A DNA stretch of 64,000 nucleotides, taken from NCBI RefSeq assembly GCF_014863585.1, contig NZ_CP062253.1, positions 2,630,501 to 2,694,500 of the forward strand, in the 5' to 3' direction. The position numbers and the translations under genes were made by a program. Shown one piece after another: positions 56,801 through 64,000 of the stretch. Every line of letters starts with the position of its first letter. Within the stretch, counting starts at the first letter, position 1. This stretch comes from Pseudomonas gozinkensis. Lineage in GTDB: Bacteria > Pseudomonadota > Gammaproteobacteria > Pseudomonadales > Pseudomonadaceae. The notes below the pieces were generated by a model, which saw only the letters and a list, made by a program, of their open reading frames with translations, was not told where the DNA came from and did no database searches.

Positions 56801-57311
56801 GCTGGTGCGGGACGAGCGGCTGGTGGCGTATTTCACCGTGCGCGAAGGCTTCGACGCGCCCCCCATCGAAACCTTGCGTGCCCATGTGCTCGAGCGTTTG
56901 CCGGAGTACATGGCGCCGGGCGCTTACGTGAAGCTCGACGCGCTGCCCCTGACCCCCAACGACAAGGTCGACCGCAAAGCCTTGCCGGCACCGGGGGCAG
57001 AGGCGGTGCTCAGTCGCCGCTACGAGGCGCCCGAGGGCGAAGTCGAAATCCGGCTGGCGCAAATCTGGGCCGAAGTGCTGCAACTGGAGCAGGTCGGGCG
57101 CAACGACCACTTCTTCGAACTCGGCGGGCATTCGTTGCTGGCGGTCAGTCTGGTGGCGCGCATGCGTCAGGCCGGGCTGCACGTCGATGCGCGGACGCTG
57201 TTCAGCCAGCCGACTCTGGCCGCGCTGGCGGCTCAGACTTCGGCGCAGGCAAAACAGGTGGAAGTCCCGCAAACCACCATACCGACGCTCAACCGCAAAC
57301 GCCGGCTCTGA
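50892..57311 (+). CDS. Nonribosomal peptide synthetase 1, lipoinitiating, two modules (Leu, probably Glu)
   Basis: 2139 residues: starter C (about 15-450, HHLIVDGWG), A1 (470-960), T1 (Ser near 1003 in LGGHSLLA), dual E/C (1060-1510), A2 (1540-2010), T2 (Ser near 2080). No thioesterase. The starter C should acylate residue 1 with a 3-hydroxy fatty acid. The A1 code read by eye is DAWFLGNVVK, the Leu code of Pseudomonas lipopeptides. The A2 code is DSWKLGVVDK; a Lys at pocket position 278 facing the substrate fits Glu (inference). C2 has the elongated HHITAAQGD motif of dual epimerisation/condensation domains. It hands the dipeptide to NRPS 2. I chose the ATG at 50892; another ATG lies at 50901. 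Confidence 0.93.
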   Translation: MDLMNQFAADAADGLSAISEAFPLTAAQRDIWLDQLRQGNSPMYNIGGYVELTGPLDPALMQAALEGLVARHDAMRTSLLPGAGEHGLPLQRFAQTMPVPMPVHDFRSHPDPYAAARQLTQECIEQRFTLGGGPLFRFRLLWLDDDCHWLSLQAHHLIVDGWGFGEMLKSLDEIYNALALGQQPPDSAPSYVDFIRDDARYFQSARYARDRAYWLDKYRHRPEPLLLPRYQERFAGAAAPTRIFSQVFPARLHERMKQVAREYGASAFHVLLAAIHVYFSRSAQRDEWVVGVPLLNRSGARFKSTLGLFTQVSAVRMGFGRELAFKALIKAIGDELKQDFRHQRFPLSEMNRALGLLREDRSQLFEVTVSYERDAHEYRYGDAQGRVVKVSNHEEGTPLSVHLLSSRGDDEDSLYMVYNEAYFDADEIAALSGRLLWVLEQGLEEPALAVGDFSLSLPTETALLQQWNDTRAEYPQDLTIHQRIEAQAAMRPDAVAAELQGLRLTYAELNRQANALAHHLIALGVRPDDRVALVARRGLDTLVALLAILKSGAGYVPVDPAHPAERLSYLLSDSAPVVVLTQRDLRERLPVLDVPVIEIDSRGWPINDLNPDVSGLTTAHLAYVIYTSGSTGQPKGVMVEHHTLSNLVDWHCAAFDLCAGRHTSSLAGFGFDAMAWEVWPALCAGATLHLAPSRDGGEDIDALLDWWRAQPLDVSFLPTPIAEYAFSRHLEHPTLRTLLIGGDRLRQFNREQTFAVINNYGPTEATVVATSGRIEPGRTLHIGKPVSNATAYLLDDRQRPVPIGVPGELYVGGAGVARGYFNRPELTAERFLDDPFSRQPNARMYRTGDLARWRQDGTIEYLGRNDDQVKIRGVRIEPGEIEAALSSHESVRDAVVQVRDGQLLAWFTERQPLDITQLHAHLKTRLPSVMLPSAYVRLTALPLTANGKLDRQALPAPGPEALIRREYEAPQGDVEILLAQIWADVLQVEKVGRHDHFFELGGHSLLAVNLIERMRQLGMSSDVRVLFGQPTLAALAASVGSGREVEVPANRIPAGCTQITPDLLPLVELDQATLDRIIATVPRGAANVQDIYPLAPLQEGILYHHITAAQGDPYLLQSQLAFDSVERVEAYAAALRQVMARHDILRTAVVWEGLTNPVQVVWREAELPVQEIELDPAEGDVLAQLHARFDARRYRIDVSQAPLIRLMYARDPAQGRIVAILLFHHLALDHIALEVLRHEMRANLLGQSEPLPPAVPYRNYVAQTRLGVSEQEHEAFFREMLADIDEPTLPFGLQDVQGDGRGIDEAVRTLAPELDRRLRLQARQAGVSVASLIHLAWAQVLAATSGQEHVVFGSVFMGRMQGGEGSDRALGVFINTLPLRVDMDRGARDAVRLTHARLTDLLGHEHASLALAQRCSGVASPAPLFSALLNYRHTDLEVQESASDPAWQGIQTLENEERTNYPLTLSVDDLGSALQITTRTLISIGAQRIGDYVQTALQALVDALEQTPQQPLNRLPILPATELERLLVEFNASEVDCPLDQPLQVLFEQQVQRRPEAIALQAGEQQLTYRQLNEQANRLAHHLREHGVQPDSRVAICVERSLDLVVGLLGILKAGGAYVPLDPDYPLDRLHYMLQDSAPVAVLVHEATRNLLGEPGVPVIDFDRCTWQHASADNLQIPGLSASNLAYMIYTSGSTGTPKGVMVEHRSACNMVHWGSQISPPTEHGALLQKAPFSFDSSVWEIFWPLSSGLRLVLARPDGNRDSAYVTQVIRERQITVVKFVPALLQQFIEQDDVSQCTSLTDVLNGGGELTAALARRVRERLPWVRLHNVYGPTETTVDSTGWTLEPDQPLPEAVVPIGKALSNTRLYVLDAHDQPVPFGVSGHLHIGGVGVARGYRGLPAMQAERFIDSPFVAGDRLYRTGDLVRYRADGNLEFLGRNDFQIKLRGLRLEPGEIEARLIEHAAVREAVVLVRDERLVAYFTVREGFDAPPIETLRAHVLERLPEYMAPGAYVKLDALPLTPNDKVDRKALPAPGAEAVLSRRYEAPEGEVEIRLAQIWAEVLQLEQVGRNDHFFELGGHSLLAVSLVARMRQAGLHVDARTLFSQPTLAALAAQTSAQAKQVEVPQTTIPTLNRKRRL

Positions 57312-57320
57312 GCCGACATC

Positions 57321-57353
57321 GGCGTCGATTCGCGGTTCCCGCGGATCGACGCC
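57321..57353. other. Long hairpin after NRPS 1
   Basis: GGCGTCGAT (57321-57329) pairs with ATCGACGCC (57345-57353), and inside it CGCGG pairs with CCGCG, giving about 14 bp in total. Just downstream of the NRPS 1 stop; no T-run follows directly. Confidence 0.5.
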
Positions 57354-57431
57354 ATGACTGGCCGGTCACGGGTCTTGTCCCCGCTTCCCATGTCAGACAC
57401 CCAGGCCCCGATGTTTTAGCTTTTCCGGGCT

Positions 57432-57471
57432 GCGCGCGGCCGCACGGACTCGCCGCTGCGCGCTCTTTTTT
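57432..57471 (+). terminator. Terminator-like hairpin before NRPS 2
   Basis: GCGCGCGGC (57432-57440) pairs with GCC...GCGCGC (57452-57463, with a GCT bulge), followed by TCTTTTTT. It lies 26 bases before the NRPS 2 ATG. It may be a true terminator, or an attenuator if NRPS 1 and 2 are co-transcribed. Confidence 0.45.
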
Positions 57472-57496
57472 CCCGAATTTACAGCAGGTTACCCCC

Positions 57497-60400
57497 ATGC
57501 AATTTCGCGAGCTGATGGCTGTTATTTCCACCCATGCGATCCGCCTTCAACAGGACGATGAAGACCTGGTCATTCTGGGCAACGACGACGCGCTGGACGA
57601 CGCGTTGTGGGACAGCCTCGCCAAACACAAGGCGCAGTTGCTGGAGCTGGTGGCGAGCCACGGCGGCGACTGGTCGAGTCCGGCGCTGCGCATTACCCCG
57701 GACATGCTGCCGCTGGTGGAACTGGATCAGCCGGCCATCGACTGCATCGTCGCCACCGTGCCGGGCGGCGTGGCGAACGTGCAGGACATCTATCCGCTGG
57801 CGCCGTTGCAGGAAGGCATGTTGTATCTGCACCTCGCGGCCGGCGAAGGTGATCTGTATGTGCAACAGGCGCAGTTCACCTTCGACAATCACCAGCGTCT
57901 CGATGCGTTTGCCCAGGCGTTGCAATGGGTGATCGACCGTCACGACATTCTGCGCACCTCGTTTGTCTGGGAACGCCTGGACGAGCCGGTGCAAGTGGTC
58001 TGGCGCCAGGCGCCGCTGGTCTGCGAAGAGGTGGAAGCCGACACGTCCAAGGACGTGTTCAGTCAGTTGCAGGCGCGCTATGACGCGCGCCACCTGCGCC
58101 TCGATCTGCAACAGGCGCCGCTGCTGCGTCTGGTGTACGCCCGGGATCCGGTGCAGGGCCGGATCGTTGCGTTGCTGCTGTTCCATCACATGATCATCGA
58201 CCACGTGGCGCTGGATGTGGTGCGCCGGGAAATCCAGGCGTGGCTGCAAGGGCAGACCGAGCTGGTGGCGCCGGCGGTGCCGTTTCGCAATCACCTGGCG
58301 CGGACGCGCACGGCCCTCGACGAGCAGGCCCACGAAGCGTTCTTCCGCGAGATGCTCGGCGATATCGACGAGCCGACGTTGCCGTGGGGTTTGCAGGATG
58401 TTCACGGCGGCGGACAGGATTTCGAAGACGCGCAGCTGACGCTCAGCGACGCACTGAACCTGCGACTGCGCACGCAGGCGCGGCAGCTCGGTGTGAGCGT
58501 GGCGAGCCTGATGCACCTGGCGCTGGCGCGGGTATTGGGCCAGTTGTCCGGGCGCACCTCGGTGGTGTTCGGCACGGTGTTGCTTGGGCGGATGGAGGCG
58601 GGCGATGGCGGCGAGCAGGCGTTGGGCATGTTCATCAACACCTTGCCGCTGCGGGTCGATGTCGGTGCGCAAAGCGTCTACGACGGCGTGCTCGCCACGC
58701 ACCGGCGGCTGAGCGCCTTGCTCGCCCATGAACAGGCGTCGCTGGCACTGGCCCAGCGTTGCAGCGCGTTGAATGCCCAGACGCCGTTGTTCAGCGCCAT
58801 GCTCAACTATCGCCACAGCGCTGTCGGTGACGTTGCCGAGGTGATCGACCTGGCCCCCGGCGTTCGGGTCCTGAGTGGCAAGGAACCAACCAACTATCCG
58901 CTGACCCTGAGCGTCGATGACCTGGGCAGTGGTTTCCGGTTGTCCGCCATTGCCCCGAGCGGCATTGGCGCGGAACGGGTTTGCGGTTACGTACAAACCG
59001 CACTCGGCGCCTTGCTCGATGCGCTGGAGCAGTCGCCCGAGACGCGGATCAACCAGTTGCCGATTTTGCCGGCGCACGAGCGGCAGCAATTGCTGGTGGG
59101 CTTCAATGACAGCCGCGTCGATCTCGATCTGGAGCAGACCGTTCACAGTCTGTTCGAAGCTCAGGTCGAGCGCACGCCGCAGGTTATCGCGCTGCAGTCC
59201 GGCGAGCAGTCACTGACGTATGTTGAACTCAATGTACGGGCCAATCGCCTGGCTCACCGATTGCGTGAGCTGGGTGTCGGGCCGGATACGCCGGTGGCGA
59301 TCTGCGTCGAACGCGGGCCTGAACTGGTGATCGGATTGCTGGGCATTCTCAAGGCTGGCGGCGCTTATGTGCCGCTGGATCCGGCCTACCCGGCGGAACG
59401 CCTGAACTACATGCTCAAGGACAGCGCGCCAATAGCGCTGCTGGCGCACGGCGCGACCCGGGCGATGTTCGAGGCGGGCGGCGTGCCATTGCTCGATTTC
59501 GATCAGGACCACTGGCAGGACTATCCCGAGCACAATCCTCAGGTGCCGGGCCTGAACGCTTCGAACCTGGCCTACGTGATCTACACCTCCGGCTCCACCG
59601 GCACGCCGAAAGGCGTGATGGTCGAGCACCGTGGCCTGGGCAATCTGCTTCATTGGAGTTCGCAGGTGTGCCCGCCCGTGGCGGACGGCGCCCTGTTGCA
59701 GAAAACCCCTTACAGTTTCGACGCGTCGGTCTGGGAGCTGTTCTGGCCGCTGACCGCCGGAATGCGTCTGGTGCTGGCGCGCCCCGATGCGCACTTCGAA
59801 CCGGCGTACTTGACGCAAGTGGTGCGCGAGCAGCGTATCAGCGTGGTTCAATTCGTCCCGGCACTGTTGCAACAATTCCTCGATGTGAAAGACGTCAGCC
59901 AATGCACCCGTCTTACGGATGTTTTCTGTGGTGGCGGTGAGCTGACGCCAGAGCTGGCCCGCCAGGTGCGCGAACGTCTGCCGCAGGTGCGTTTGCACAA
60001 CGTCTACGGCCCGACCGAAACCACCGTCGACAGCACGGTGTGGACGCTGGAGCCATCGATTCCGGTGCCAGAGGCGCTGTTGCCCATCGGCCGGCCCGTC
60101 AGCAATACCCGCTTGTACGTTCTCGACGATCAACTGCAACCGCTGCCGCTGGGCGTGGCCGGCGAGCTTTACATCGGCGGGGTACAAGTGGCGCGGGGTT
60201 ACTTGAACCTTGCGTCGCTCACCGCCGAGCGCTTCCTTGACGATCCATTCAGCGATCAGCCGAACGCGCGGCTTTACCGCACGGGCGACCTTTGCCGCTA
60301 CCGGGCCGACGGCAACCTTGAATACCTCGGTCGCAATGACGATCAGGTGAAGATTCGTGGCTTGCGTATCGAACTGGGCGAAATCCAGACGCGCCTGCTT

Positions 60401-63400
60401 CAACTCGACACCGTGCTCGCCGCCGAAGTGCTTGTGCGCGAAGACGTGGCTGGCGATCCACGGCTGGTGGCGTACTACACCGGTGAACCGCTGGAGATCG
60501 GCGAACTGCGCGGCCATCTGCTGGAGCAGTTGCCGGATTACATGGTGCCGACGGCGTTCGTCCATCTCGACGCCATGCCCCTGAGCCCCAACGGCAAACT
60601 TGATCGCAAGGCCTTGCCGGCCCCGGATCAAAGCGGCCAGTTGTTGCGCGGGTATGAGGCGCCGGTCGGTGATGTGGAATGTCGCATCGCCGGAATCTGG
60701 CAGACCCTGTTGAACGTCGAGCAGGTCGGGCGGCATGACAATTTCTTCGAGCTGGGCGGCCATTCCTTGCTGGCCGTGAAGCTGGTCGAGCGCATGCGCC
60801 AGCAGGAATTGAGCTGCGACGTGCGGGTCTTGTTCGGTCGGCCAACCGTGGCGGGACTGGCGGCAACCCTGGGCGCGTCGTCCAGTGTTCAGGTGCCGGT
60901 CAATCGCATCAGTTCTGACTGTAAATACATCACGCCAGACATGCTGCCCCTCGCCTCGCTGGATCAGGCCGGCATCGACCGGATCGTGGAAAGCGTCCCC
61001 GGGGGCGTCGCCAATGTGCAGGACATCTATGCACTGGCGCCGTTACAGGCGGGGATTCTGTATCACCACATGGCGGCAACTGCGGGCGATCCTTACGTGT
61101 TGCAGGCGCAGTTCGTGTTTGACGGAATCAAGTCGATCAAGGCGTTCGTGCGCGCCGTCAACGTGGTGATCGCGCGCCACGACATACTGCGTTCCAGTGT
61201 GGTCTGGGAAGGTCTCGAAGCGCCGGTGCAAATAGTCTGGCGTGCGGCGCCATTGGCGCTTGAGCGGGTGGATGACGAAGCACTGGAAGGCGACGTGCTG
61301 CAACAGATGCAGGCGCGTTTCGACCCGCGTCACTATCGTCTGAATCTCGGCCGCGCACCCATGATGCGCTTCGCCTACACCGAAGACCCGCAGCAAAAGC
61401 GCTGGGTCGGCATCCTGCTGATGCATCACCTGATGCTTGATCACACCGCGCTGGAAGTGCTGGTGCGCGAGATGAACAGCGTGCTGCACGGTCACGCCGC
61501 CGAACTGGCGGCCCCGGTGCAATACCGCAACTACGTCGCGCAGGCTCGGCTCGGCGCGGATGCCGAAGCGCACGAAGAATTCTTCCGCGACATGCTCGGC
61601 GATATCGACGAGCCGACCCTGGCGTTCGGCGTGCAGGACGTGCACGGCGATGGCAGTGCGGTGGTCGACAGCCAGCTCACCCTGGACACCTCGCTGGCCT
61701 TGCGTCTGCGCGAGCAGGCGCGGCGGCTCGGCATCAGTGTGGCGAGTCTGGCGCATCAGGCCTGGGCGCAGGTGCTGGCGCAGATTTCCGGCCGGGACGA
61801 GGTGGTGTTCGGCACGGTATTGCTGGGCCGGATGCAGGGCGGCGAGGGCGCCGACCGGGCGTTGGGCCTGTTCATCAACACTTTGCCGCTGCGGGTCAGC
61901 GTGACCGCCACAGCGGTGCGCGACAGCGTGCTCGCCACCCATGAACGGCTGGCGCAGTTGCTCGCCCATGAACAGGCGTCACTGGCGCTGGCCCAGCGTT
62001 GCAGCGGGGTTTCCGGCTCGTTGCCGCTGTTCGGCACGTTGCTCAACTATCGCCACAGCGCACCGCAGGCTGCGGGGCTGACGCTGGATGGCATTGAACT
62101 GCTCAGCTCCCGCGAGCGCAGCAACTATCCGCTGGTGGTCAGCGTCGATGACCTTGGCGAAGGCTTGCGTCTGAGTGTGCAAGCGGTGCCGGGCATCGAT
62201 GGTGCGCGGGTCTGCGAGTACATCAATATTGCCTTCGACAGTCTGGTGCAGGCGCTGGAGCAGACGCCGCAACGGGGCGTCGATCAGTTGTCGATTTTGC
62301 CGCCGGATGAGCGTCGGGAGTTGCTCGTCGGGTTCAATGCTACCCAGCGGGATTATCCGTCGGGGTCGACGGTTCATGGTCTGTTTGAACAACAAGTGAA
62401 ACTGCATCCGCAAGCCGTGGCGGCGGTGCATGGCAACGCGGCGTTGACCTATGAAGAGCTGAATCAACGGGCCAATCGCCTGGCCCATCACCTGATCGGG
62501 CAGGGCGTGCAACCGGGCGACCACGTGGCGATCCTGCTGCCGCGCTCGCTGGATCTGCTGGTCGCGCAGCTGGCCATCGGCAAGTGTGCGGCGGCTTATG
62601 TGCCGCTGGACATCAACGCCCCGGCTGAGCGTCAGGCGTTCATGGTTGAGGACAGCTCGGCGAAAGCGCTGTTGACCTTCAGCACTGAAACGGTTGATTA
62701 CGCGGTGCGCCGGATCGATCTGGATGCACTGGCGTTGGACGCGCAACCGGTCCACAACCCAGACTTGCCGCAGTCCTCCGAATCCGTGGCCTACATCATG
62801 TACACCTCCGGTTCCACTGGCACGCCGAAAGGGGTGATGGTGCCGCACCGGGCGATCGGCCGGTTGGTAATCAACAACGGCTATGCGGATTTCAACCCAC
62901 AGGATCGCGTGGCATTTGCCTCCAACCCGGCGTTTGACGCCAGCACCATGGACGTCTGGGGCCCGTTGCTCAATGGCGGACGCGTGGTGGTGATCGATCA
63001 TGCGACCTTGCTCGATCCACACGCTTTCGGGCAGGAATTGGCGGCCTCTGGCGTCACGATCCTGTTCGTCACTACCGCGCTGTTCAACCAATACGTGCAA
63101 CTGATTCCCGAAGTCCTCAAAGGTTTACGCATTGTGTTGTGCGGCGGCGAACGCGCCGATCCGGCCGCCTTCCGACGCTTGCTCGCCGAGGCGCCAAACC
63201 TGCGCATCGTGCACTGCTACGGCCCGACCGAAACCACCACCTACGCCACAACCTTTGAAGTCCGAGAAGTGGCGGAGGCCGCCGACAGCGTGCCAATCGG
63301 CGGCCCGATCTCCAACACTCAGGTCTACGTGCTCGACGCTCGTCAGCAACCCGTACCGATGGGTGTCACCGGCGAGCTGTACATCGGCGGCCAAGGCGTG

Positions 63401-64000
63401 GCGCTTGGCTATCTGAATCGCCCGGACCTGACTGCCGAGAAGTTCCTGCAAGACCCGTTCAGCGAGCAACCGGGCGCGTTGCTGTACCGCACTGGTGACC
63501 TCGCACGCTGGCTGGCACCGGGACAACTGGAATGCATCGGTCGCAACGACGATCAGGTGAAAATCCGTGGCTTCCGCATCGAACTGGGGGAAATAGAAAA
63601 CCGCCTGCTCAACTGCGAAGGTGTGAAGGAGGCCATCGTGCTGGCCCGTCAGGACGGCCAGGAGCCGCTGCGCCTCGTGGCCTACTTCACCGCCGAAGAG
63701 AGCATCGACAGCGCCAGTTTGCGCAGTCAGTTGCAAGCGCGCTTGCCGGAATACATGGTGCCCTCGGCCTGGGTGCAACTCGACGCATTGCCGTTGAACA
63801 ACAACGGCAAGATCGACCGCAAAGCCTTGCCGCTGCCGGATCCGAGCGCCTGGCTCAGCCGCGAATACGAAGCTCCGCAAGGCCCTGTGGAAACCGCGCT
63901 GGCGCAGATCTGGGCAGATGTCCTGAAACTGGACAAAGTCGGTCGCCACGACAACTTCTTCGAACTGGGCGGCCATTCGCTGCTGGCGGTGAGCCTGATC
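57497..64000 (+). CDS. Nonribosomal peptide synthetase 2 (partial), probably Gln then Val/Ile
   Basis: Open to the right edge, 2168 codons visible. It starts MQFRELMAVISTHAIRLQQD, a TubC-like docking domain (about 1-55). Then come C3 (75-520, HHMIIDH), A3 (560-1040), T3 (Ser near 1090), C4 (1140-1590, MHHLMLDH), A4 (1620-2110) and the start of T4 (LGGHSLLA near 2160). The A3 code is DAWQFGVVDK, predicted Gln (Glu possible). The A4 code is DAMFLGCTYK, predicted Val or Ile. C3 and C4 have dual E/C features, but the elongated motif of C3 begins LH instead of HH (LHLAAGEGD). More modules and the thioesterases lie beyond the window. The protein continues the chain begun by NRPS 1. Confidence 0.93.
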   Translation, partial: MQFRELMAVISTHAIRLQQDDEDLVILGNDDALDDALWDSLAKHKAQLLELVASHGGDWSSPALRITPDMLPLVELDQPAIDCIVATVPGGVANVQDIYPLAPLQEGMLYLHLAAGEGDLYVQQAQFTFDNHQRLDAFAQALQWVIDRHDILRTSFVWERLDEPVQVVWRQAPLVCEEVEADTSKDVFSQLQARYDARHLRLDLQQAPLLRLVYARDPVQGRIVALLLFHHMIIDHVALDVVRREIQAWLQGQTELVAPAVPFRNHLARTRTALDEQAHEAFFREMLGDIDEPTLPWGLQDVHGGGQDFEDAQLTLSDALNLRLRTQARQLGVSVASLMHLALARVLGQLSGRTSVVFGTVLLGRMEAGDGGEQALGMFINTLPLRVDVGAQSVYDGVLATHRRLSALLAHEQASLALAQRCSALNAQTPLFSAMLNYRHSAVGDVAEVIDLAPGVRVLSGKEPTNYPLTLSVDDLGSGFRLSAIAPSGIGAERVCGYVQTALGALLDALEQSPETRINQLPILPAHERQQLLVGFNDSRVDLDLEQTVHSLFEAQVERTPQVIALQSGEQSLTYVELNVRANRLAHRLRELGVGPDTPVAICVERGPELVIGLLGILKAGGAYVPLDPAYPAERLNYMLKDSAPIALLAHGATRAMFEAGGVPLLDFDQDHWQDYPEHNPQVPGLNASNLAYVIYTSGSTGTPKGVMVEHRGLGNLLHWSSQVCPPVADGALLQKTPYSFDASVWELFWPLTAGMRLVLARPDAHFEPAYLTQVVREQRISVVQFVPALLQQFLDVKDVSQCTRLTDVFCGGGELTPELARQVRERLPQVRLHNVYGPTETTVDSTVWTLEPSIPVPEALLPIGRPVSNTRLYVLDDQLQPLPLGVAGELYIGGVQVARGYLNLASLTAERFLDDPFSDQPNARLYRTGDLCRYRADGNLEYLGRNDDQVKIRGLRIELGEIQTRLLQLDTVLAAEVLVREDVAGDPRLVAYYTGEPLEIGELRGHLLEQLPDYMVPTAFVHLDAMPLSPNGKLDRKALPAPDQSGQLLRGYEAPVGDVECRIAGIWQTLLNVEQVGRHDNFFELGGHSLLAVKLVERMRQQELSCDVRVLFGRPTVAGLAATLGASSSVQVPVNRISSDCKYITPDMLPLASLDQAGIDRIVESVPGGVANVQDIYALAPLQAGILYHHMAATAGDPYVLQAQFVFDGIKSIKAFVRAVNVVIARHDILRSSVVWEGLEAPVQIVWRAAPLALERVDDEALEGDVLQQMQARFDPRHYRLNLGRAPMMRFAYTEDPQQKRWVGILLMHHLMLDHTALEVLVREMNSVLHGHAAELAAPVQYRNYVAQARLGADAEAHEEFFRDMLGDIDEPTLAFGVQDVHGDGSAVVDSQLTLDTSLALRLREQARRLGISVASLAHQAWAQVLAQISGRDEVVFGTVLLGRMQGGEGADRALGLFINTLPLRVSVTATAVRDSVLATHERLAQLLAHEQASLALAQRCSGVSGSLPLFGTLLNYRHSAPQAAGLTLDGIELLSSRERSNYPLVVSVDDLGEGLRLSVQAVPGIDGARVCEYINIAFDSLVQALEQTPQRGVDQLSILPPDERRELLVGFNATQRDYPSGSTVHGLFEQQVKLHPQAVAAVHGNAALTYEELNQRANRLAHHLIGQGVQPGDHVAILLPRSLDLLVAQLAIGKCAAAYVPLDINAPAERQAFMVEDSSAKALLTFSTETVDYAVRRIDLDALALDAQPVHNPDLPQSSESVAYIMYTSGSTGTPKGVMVPHRAIGRLVINNGYADFNPQDRVAFASNPAFDASTMDVWGPLLNGGRVVVIDHATLLDPHAFGQELAASGVTILFVTTALFNQYVQLIPEVLKGLRIVLCGGERADPAAFRRLLAEAPNLRIVHCYGPTETTTYATTFEVREVAEAADSVPIGGPISNTQVYVLDARQQPVPMGVTGELYIGGQGVALGYLNRPDLTAEKFLQDPFSEQPGALLYRTGDLARWLAPGQLECIGRNDDQVKIRGFRIELGEIENRLLNCEGVKEAIVLARQDGQEPLRLVAYFTAEESIDSASLRSQLQARLPEYMVPSAWVQLDALPLNNNGKIDRKALPLPDPSAWLSREYEAPQGPVETALAQIWADVLKLDKVGRHDNFFELGGHSLLAVSLI

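Overview
The window looks like a Pseudomonas chromosome, probably of the P. fluorescens lineage. Supporting this are the order dnaQ, lysine decarboxylase, nadK, glpG, yeaC, pepN; GC-rich codon use; and three REP doublets built on GTGGGAGCGAGCTTGCTCGCGA, a repeat typical of that group. A sharp boundary lies near base 18,565. To its left is an accessory island with lower GC and no REP repeats. To its right is ordinary core chromosome, which ends in a lipopeptide synthetase cluster. No rRNA, tRNA or CRISPR array was seen.

Bases 1-18,564 are read as one end of a GInt-type genomic island. Its recombination operon ginABCD (13,166-18,470, minus strand) encodes three large overlapping tyrosine recombinases and a small coiled-coil protein, and it abuts dnaQ. 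The cargo to its left holds a type II CBASS anti-phage operon: capV phospholipase, CD-NTase, and a cap2 gene cut by the window edge. A response regulator/histidine kinase pair is divergent from CBASS. Further cargo includes an HNH nuclease, an Xre-type regulator with a tiny upstream ORF, and several unrecognised genes. A run of short overlapping ORFs ends at a perfect terminator. The left border of the island lies outside the window.

Bases 18,565-48,000 are core chromosome: dnaQ, lysine decarboxylase, a streptothricin-acetyltransferase-like GNAT, two LysR regulators, an FMN reductase and an ArsB-family transporter. These are followed by DUF1853, the run nadK / phosphoesterase / glpG / yeaC / DUF2797 / pepN, and katG. 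Next come a ZnuD-like TonB receptor behind a probable Zur box, an LTA-synthase-family sulfatase, a membrane hydroxylase and a GFA protein. The stretch ends with an orphan ABC binding protein, a small HTH/membrane pair, ohrR with two ohr genes and shared palindromes, and a PCuAC/SCO copper pair.

Bases 48,136-64,000 are the start of a cyclic lipopeptide locus: an OprM/NodT outer-membrane lipoprotein and a LuxR regulator on the minus strand, then two nonribosomal peptide synthetases on the plus strand. The first NRPS is a starter-C plus two modules. The second starts with a docking-like domain and runs off the right edge in its second carrier domain. Adenylation codes read by eye are DAWFLGNVVK (Leu), DSWKLGVVDK (probably Glu), DAWQFGVVDK (probably Gln) and DAMFLGCTYK (branched aliphatic, Val/Ile). 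A fatty-acyl-Leu-Glu-Gln-Val/Ile start resembles the xantholysin/entolysin-type lipopeptides.
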